DNA of 10,970 bases, from positions 1 to 10,970 of the forward strand of contig JANYCH010000120.1 of the NCBI GenBank assembly GCA_025360395.1, written 5' to 3'. This DNA comes from Cytophagales bacterium. GTDB lineage: Bacteria > Bacteroidota > Bacteroidia > Cytophagales > UBA9547. Shown piece after piece: positions 7,544 through 10,970 of this stretch (its first letter is position 1; each line of letters starts with the position of its first letter). Under the pieces are notes generated by a model. It made no database searches and was not told where the DNA came from. It worked only from the letters and a program-made list of their open reading frames with translations. The translations under genes and the position numbers were made by a program.

Positions 7544-9442
7544 TTATTTTTTTATAACCCTTGAAGTTTTGATTTTATCCCCTTCCACTATCTGAATGAC
7601 ATATGCACCAGATTTTAAAGAAGCGCCTATAGTAATTTCATTTGAATTTGATATGTTTTGCACTACTTCTATCTGTTGACCATTCATATCGTAAATGCTT
7701 ATTTTTGATATTTTATCTTCGATGTTGCTTATAACTTTACAACTTCCGGCAAAGGGATTTGGACTTATTTTCAGATCGGAATCATCCACATCAGGTTCAA
7801 TTGCTGTTAATGTTGGTCTCGCTAAGATTACGGCCGTAGTAGAAAGTTTTGGCAACGTAATGGTAAATGAATTGGAATTAACAGTTACAGTATTTTGCTT
7901 AAGCGCATTTTGCGTATGTGAAACAAAAGTTTCTGTTGCTGGCAAAGAAGATAATTGCAAAGTCTTAAAACTTCCATTGGTTAAAGGGAAATTACTTAGG
8001 TTTACCGTAGCCGTTTGTGCAGTGTTAAGTGACTTGTTCACGAGGATAACAGTCATTGAGTCGCCCGAGTCATTTATGCTGGTATAGGCTGAAGTTGTAT
8101 CTTCAACTGACGATGTGCTTGAAACACTGAAGTCACGAGAATACCGGCTAAAAAGATGTAAGATTTCCCACATACCAGTTGTCCAGGTCCAGGGTGAGAA
8201 GAACTCAACTCCATTGTTGGCAAATGTACCAAGGTGAGAAGCATATATGACAGATTCAAGGCTTGGGTTGCCGGGTGTCATGGTAGCCCATTCGCTAAGA
8301 CCAGTTGTGATTCCATGATTGGCTCCAAAATGCTTGGTCAACCAGTCATTGATCCGTTTGAAAACATATTCTTTTGAAAGAGTTGCATCCCAACTACCTG
8401 TACTTGCTTTAACTCCATTTGCTCCCGGGTAATCGTATTGAGTATCAAAAAAATACCTTTGACTCTGTAAGGCATCCTTATCACTTTTATAATGTGGGTA
8501 ATGGTGAATATCAACAACATCTACCAATTTGATGCCTGTCACCTTATATTCATCCGAAAGTCGCTTTATGAAATATTCCATAAAAGAATAGTGTACCCCG
8601 TTTATGGTTATGTTTTCATTCGACCAATTGTAAAATTGCCATTCAGAAGTACTTATCGGGCCGCAAAGCTTGATTTCCGGATATTTGGCTTTGGCCTTTT
8701 TTGCTAATTCTATGTAACGGTCCATAAAGGCAGAAGCCGATATCAGGTTTGGCATTGCCCAATCATGCGTGCCATTCCATATATCTGGTTCATTGTCCAT
8801 GTTCCAGTATTGGAATTTAGTTTTATTAAACCCTTTACCTTTAGGCCCGAACCAGTAATCCAGAATTGCCACTGAAGAGTCTGCGGGCCAGGGTTTGGAA
8901 AATAAATTAATATCACCATCTACTAATGCCTTAGATCCGCCTGCTGTATTTATGGTTCCACCACCAGCTAAATTTTGCCCAACGCCGTCCCAAAATTTGG
9001 ATTTATTATAGGACCAATCATCAAAATTATGCTGACCGTTTGATGCCACCCTACCCAATAACTGAAAGGCGAACATGCCCTGTATGTTAGAAAAGTTATC
9101 ATTGATTATTTTTGCACTGGCATCCCAATCGTTAAGATACACATTGTTATACCAGTCAGGTGAAACAGAAAGTCTATTGGTCCAGTTATAACCAGTAGCG
9201 TTATTTCCGTTGTTCAAACGCGCAAACCTCAAACCTGCGTCTTTGTAAAACTGAATTGGTTTATCGAAATTGTTATTTCGACCGTAGATATAAGGAGAGA
9301 TTTTTCGTTTATTCAAGCTGGCATTTACTGAAATAGTGACAGTCTGTGCCTGAGAAGCTATTGTGAGGATACTAAATAATAGAAGTGGGATTGAAAATAA
9401 TTTTGTTGTGTTCCTTTCCATAAGAGTATTGTTTTTTTTCAT
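7544..9442 (-). CDS. Secreted GH44-like glycoside hydrolase with T9SS sorting domain
   Basis: This is probably an endo-acting beta-1,4-glucanase or xyloglucanase exported to the cell surface or medium. The signal peptide occupies residues 1 to about 32 (core FSIPLLLFSILTIASQAQ). The mature protein opens with ISPYIYGRNNNFD, as GH44 enzymes do. The motif YWNMDNEPDIWNGTHDW contains the likely acid/base E218. GLSEWATMTPG contains the likely nucleophile E384, at a spacing close to that of characterised GH44 enzymes. A beta-sandwich follows the barrel (about 440-545). Residues from about 555 (LKISPNPFAG) to the end (SGAYVIQI, SRVIKK) form a type A T9SS sorting domain. No carbohydrate-binding module is visible. 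The chosen ATG at 9442 is followed by a run of eight A; a second in-frame ATG lies at 9421, and both keep the signal peptide. The gene upstream on the same strand encodes another T9SS substrate with a CBM6. The family call comes from motifs alone. Confidence 0.78.
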   Translation of the reverse strand: MKKNNTLMERNTTKLFSIPLLLFSILTIASQAQTVTISVNASLNKRKISPYIYGRNNNFDKPIQFYKDAGLRFARLNNGNNATGYNWTNRLSVSPDWYNNVYLNDWDASAKIINDNFSNIQGMFAFQLLGRVASNGQHNFDDWSYNKSKFWDGVGQNLAGGGTINTAGGSKALVDGDINLFSKPWPADSSVAILDYWFGPKGKGFNKTKFQYWNMDNEPDIWNGTHDWAMPNLISASAFMDRYIELAKKAKAKYPEIKLCGPISTSEWQFYNWSNENITINGVHYSFMEYFIKRLSDEYKVTGIKLVDVVDIHHYPHYKSDKDALQSQRYFFDTQYDYPGANGVKASTGSWDATLSKEYVFKRINDWLTKHFGANHGITTGLSEWATMTPGNPSLESVIYASHLGTFANNGVEFFSPWTWTTGMWEILHLFSRYSRDFSVSSTSSVEDTTSAYTSINDSGDSMTVILVNKSLNTAQTATVNLSNFPLTNGSFKTLQLSSLPATETFVSHTQNALKQNTVTVNSNSFTITLPKLSTTAVILARPTLTAIEPDVDDSDLKISPNPFAGSCKVISNIEDKISKISIYDMNGQQIEVVQNISNSNEITIGASLKSGAYVIQIVEGDKIKTSRVIKK

Positions 9443-9524
9443 GCTGGGAGAGTTTACTCTTTATACTTTGTAAATGTTAATTGAATTTGGATAAAGTGAT
9501 ACATTCAACCCTTTTCTGCTTACG

Positions 9525-9536
9525 GTACTTCTTTAA
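9525..9536 (+). repeat. 12-bp direct repeat, copy 2 (right of GH44 gene)
   Basis: Second exact copy of GTACTTCTTTAA, in the presumed leader region of the GH44 gene. It is followed within 3 bp by CTAGTAGCAA (9539-9548), which also occurs at 1022-1031. Two short sequences shared with other intergenic regions therefore sit side by side here. Confidence 0.35.
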
Positions 9537-9560
9537 AACTAGTAGCAACTAGAATTATCC

Positions 9561-9568
9561 CAAATATA
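9561..9568 (-). promoter_or_regulatory. Candidate -7 element for the GH44 gene
   Basis: On the minus strand this reads TATATTTG, an exact TAnnTTTG match about 120 bp before the GH44 start. No -33 TTTG lies at the usual 19-bp spacing. A start here would give a leader of about 110 nt carrying the small dyads at 9449-9460 and 9539-9552. Confidence 0.3.
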
Positions 9569-9647
9569 CGATAAATCTAATATTTTTTATGAATATAAAA
9601 AGAATGAGCCTAAAAATCCCTGCTAATACGTCCTGCCAATAATTAAT

Positions 9648-9679
9648 TTAAGATTTAAAAAGCCATAAAAAAATCTTAA
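9648..9679. repeat. Inverted repeat with 9-bp arms
   Basis: TTAAGATTT (9648-9656) and AAATCTTAA (9671-9679) are perfect complements around a 14-nt A-rich loop. The arms are almost all A/T, so chance is plausible. It lies about 50 bp upstream of the 46-codon ORF at 9730 and could be an operator. Confidence 0.3.
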
Positions 9680-9729
9680 TAGTAACATTTTAGGTGGTTC
9701 TGCTGCTGAGGCTTTAAAACTAAAAAGCA

Positions 9730-9870
9730 ATGAAAGTGGAGCTGGAAGGTTTACTGACTTCCGTTTACATTTATGAGTTTATTCATTTAAAGAACCTCGG
9801 AACATTAATAAAGGCCGATACCATTAACTGGAAGGCAACATTGCCATCAACAACTAATATTACAGAGTAA
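9730..9870 (+). CDS. Possible 46-residue small protein
   Basis: An ATG-to-TAA frame on the plus strand encodes a peptide beginning MKVELEGLLTSVYIYEFIHL and ending in PSTTNITE. I do not recognise a family. The peptide is mixed hydrophobic and charged, with no signal peptide or transmembrane segment. A second plus-strand frame, shifted relative to this one, is open from about 9669 to 9778 (reading GGSAAEALKLKSNESGAGRF), so the stretch could instead be a decayed fragment of a longer gene. The stop codon falls inside the first of two adjoining dyads, and the second is followed by seven T, as expected at the end of a small transcription unit. The start lacks a Shine-Dalgarno sequence. Evidence for translation is weak. 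Confidence 0.2.
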   Translation: MKVELEGLLTSVYIYEFIHLKNLGTLIKADTINWKATLPSTTNITE

Positions 9871-9874
9871 TATT
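9856..9874. repeat. Perfect 8-bp inverted repeat
   Basis: AATATTAC and GTAATATT pair perfectly around the 3-nt loop AGA. It shares its last four bases (9871-9874) with the next, larger hairpin, so in RNA the two structures would compete for those bases. Confidence 0.6.
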
Positions 9875-9908
9875 GTTCCGGATGTTCTGGAGAACATTCG
9901 GAACAATA
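9871..9908. repeat. 18-bp near-perfect hairpin in the spacer
   Basis: TATTGTTCCGGATGTTCT (9871-9888) pairs with AGAACATTCGGAACAATA (9891-9908). All 18 positions pair, with one G-U wobble (9881 with 9898); the formal loop is GG. It is the strongest dyad in the window. It lies 47 bp beyond the stop of the CBM6 gene on the minus strand, and on the plus strand it is followed after 8 bp by T7 (9917-9923). It could be a transcription end, a message-stabilising stem or part of a dispersed repeat. Confidence 0.65.
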
Positions 9909-9955
9909 AGAAGAAGTTTTTTTAATTTGATTAATTAAAATATCTGTAGTTTATT

Positions 9956-10970
9956 TTAAATTTTAACAATCTTGTGTACAGTGATCCCTTTCTCGTTTTC
10001 TATTGTCAAGAAATAAACACCTGCAGGTATTTCTTTGCCTACATTTTTTGTACCGCTAGCTTTGCCTTCTTCCAGTATTATTCCCTTTAAAGAAGTTATC
10101 CTGAAGCTAAAATCACCATTATTTCTTAAGTGAATTCCGTCTATTCCAAATGGATTTGGGTAAACAGAGGAACTCAACAAATCTTGGCTTCCAAGGCCGG
10201 TAATGGTTGAGTTTGTGAATACCACGTAGTTTAGGTTCACGTAGTCTGTTGATCCGACGGTTAACCTCAAAACCTGCTGTCCGGCTTTTAACTGCACATT
10301 TTTAATGGTTTTGGTAGTCCAGGCTTGCCAGCCTGCTGTATTAGGCACGGCAACCGAACCTCCTATTGAAGTTCCGTCCATGGCCAAATCAATAGTTCTT
10401 CCGTCGCCATTGCATGCTATTCTAAGATCTATGTCATAAAGACCTGCTGAAGCTACATTTACAGTATATTCCAGCCATTCACCTGCTGTGGCAAATCCTA
10501 TGTTGTAACCGTTACCGGCATCTGTGCAATTCTCAATATCCACATCTTCATCGGTCCTGAAAACAGCTCCTCCAATATTTCCATCAGATGCGTCTGAGTA
10601 AGCAAATCCATTACCGCCAACATCATAATTTTCAAACTGGATCGTTCCCGGAATAGGCCATACTTTACCTAAATAAGGGCCTTGCGCCACATTAACCTTG
10701 ATACTTAAGGTATCTGTTGATGTATTACCTACATTATCGATAGCAACTGCTTTTAACAAGTGTATACCTGCCGTTGCATTTGTCCAGCTATAAGTATAAG
10801 GGGCGTTATTGTCGGTGGTAAGTAAGGTGGTTCCATCATAAAATTTCACACTGGAGATACTGCCAACCGCGATAGTAGCTGTCGCCGCAAGAGAAACAGG
10901 AGTTCCTACCACGGTTGTGCTTTTTGGTGCAGGAGTTGTAAAGCTTACAAAAGGTACATTTCCGAGGTCT
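9956..10970 (-). CDS. C-terminal part of a secreted protein: Ig-like domain, CBM6, T9SS sorting domain
   Basis: The frame is open to the right window edge, giving the last 337 residues of a larger protein. Its apparent start at 10912 is only an internal GTG. Residues about 5-95 are a bacterial Ig-like domain (SVKFYDGTTLL, NNAPYTYSW, AVAIDNVGNTS). Residues about 103-254 are a family 6 carbohydrate-binding module (IQFENYDVGGNGFAYSD, AGEWLEYTVNV, GWQAWTT, VNLNYVVF), which typically binds xylan or beta-glucan chains. Residues about 264-337 (VYPNPFG, PAGVYFLTI, VHKIVKI) are a type A T9SS sorting domain. The missing N-terminal part is probably a catalytic domain such as a glycoside hydrolase, but this cannot be seen. 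It lies 513 bp upstream of the GH44 gene on the same strand, which suggests a shared polysaccharide target. Confidence 0.85.
   Translation of the reverse strand, partial: DLGNVPFVSFTTPAPKSTTVVGTPVSLAATATIAVGSISSVKFYDGTTLLTTDNNAPYTYSWTNATAGIHLLKAVAIDNVGNTSTDTLSIKVNVAQGPYLGKVWPIPGTIQFENYDVGGNGFAYSDASDGNIGGAVFRTDEDVDIENCTDAGNGYNIGFATAGEWLEYTVNVASAGLYDIDLRIACNGDGRTIDLAMDGTSIGGSVAVPNTAGWQAWTTKTIKNVQLKAGQQVLRLTVGSTDYVNLNYVVFTNSTITGLGSQDLLSSSVYPNPFGIDGIHLRNNGDFSFRITSLKGIILEEGKASGTKNVGKEIPAGVYFLTIENEKGITVHKIVKI

Larger units (their letters stand above)
9443..9955. other. 513-bp spacer between the two T9SS substrate genes
   Basis: This spacer holds the presumed leader and promoter of the GH44 gene at its left end: a small dyad AGAGT-TT-ACTCT at 9449-9460, CTAGT-AGCA-ACTAG at 9539-9552, and a -7 match at 9561-9568. 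The right half (9648-9923) has an inverted repeat, a 46-codon ORF on the plus strand and two strong dyads. No intact gene of a known family, RNA gene or insertion sequence was recognised. The spacer is unusually long for this window. Confidence 0.6.

Noticed and set aside
7695..8707. ORFs overlapping the GH44 gene on both strands
   Set aside because: They are out-of-frame readings of a gene with signal peptide, catalytic motifs and sorting domain; their translations are low-complexity and unlike known proteins.
9432..9439. A8 homopolymer at the GH44 start as a phase-variation switch
   Set aside because: A second in-frame ATG (9421) lies downstream and still yields the signal peptide, and runs of this length are common after start codons of A/T-rich signal peptides.
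10912..10912. GTG at 10912 as the true start of the CBM6 protein
   Set aside because: The frame continues to the window edge with a sensible Ig-like domain start (VPFVSFTTPAP), so the codon is internal.

Overview
The window looks like chromosomal DNA from a member of the Bacteroidota. The evidence is low-GC, A/T-rich spacers, genes without Shine-Dalgarno sequences, several matches to the Bacteroidetes -7 promoter element TAnnTTTG, and two exported proteins that end in type IX secretion system (T9SS) sorting domains. The paired polysaccharide-degrading proteins suggest a cellulose- or hemicellulose-using Cytophagales/Sphingobacteriales-type bacterium. That narrower placement is inference.

Left part (1-2479, all on the minus strand): the first 23 codons of an unidentified gene leaving the window, then a DEDDh 3'-5' exonuclease with an ExoX-like C-terminal domain, then mpl, the murein tripeptide recycling ligase. 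A 12-bp direct repeat with a 21-bp period lies between mpl and the exonuclease gene.

Centre (2480-7543): a 256-bp divergent spacer separates mpl from the plus-strand replicative helicase gene dnaB. The spacer holds an exact DnaA box overlapping a candidate -7 element. DnaB ends in a Gly/Ser/Pro-rich tail tipped EDEVPF, strikingly like the C-terminal tip of single-stranded DNA-binding protein (SSB). The next gene encodes a roughly 990-residue exported TPR protein. Its start codon lies inside a terminator-like hairpin placed directly behind a -7 element, so termination of dnaB and initiation of the TPR gene appear to share the same 45 bases. A bidirectional terminator at 7466-7492 closes this block against the convergent gene on the right.

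Right part (7544-10970, minus strand): a secreted GH44-like glycoside hydrolase with a T9SS sorting domain and, upstream of it, the 3' end of a second T9SS substrate (Ig-like domain, CBM6, sorting domain). These probably work together outside the cell on plant polysaccharide. The 513-bp spacer between them contains a marginal 46-codon ORF on the opposite strand and two adjoining strong dyads, one an 18-bp near-perfect hairpin.

No tRNA, rRNA, CRISPR array, insertion sequence or phage gene is visible. Most genes here are well-known families. I see no clear new multi-gene system. The observations most worth following are the SSB-like DnaB tail, the overlapping terminator/promoter/start at 4383-4427, the DnaA box before dnaB, and the hairpin-rich spacer at 9648-9923.
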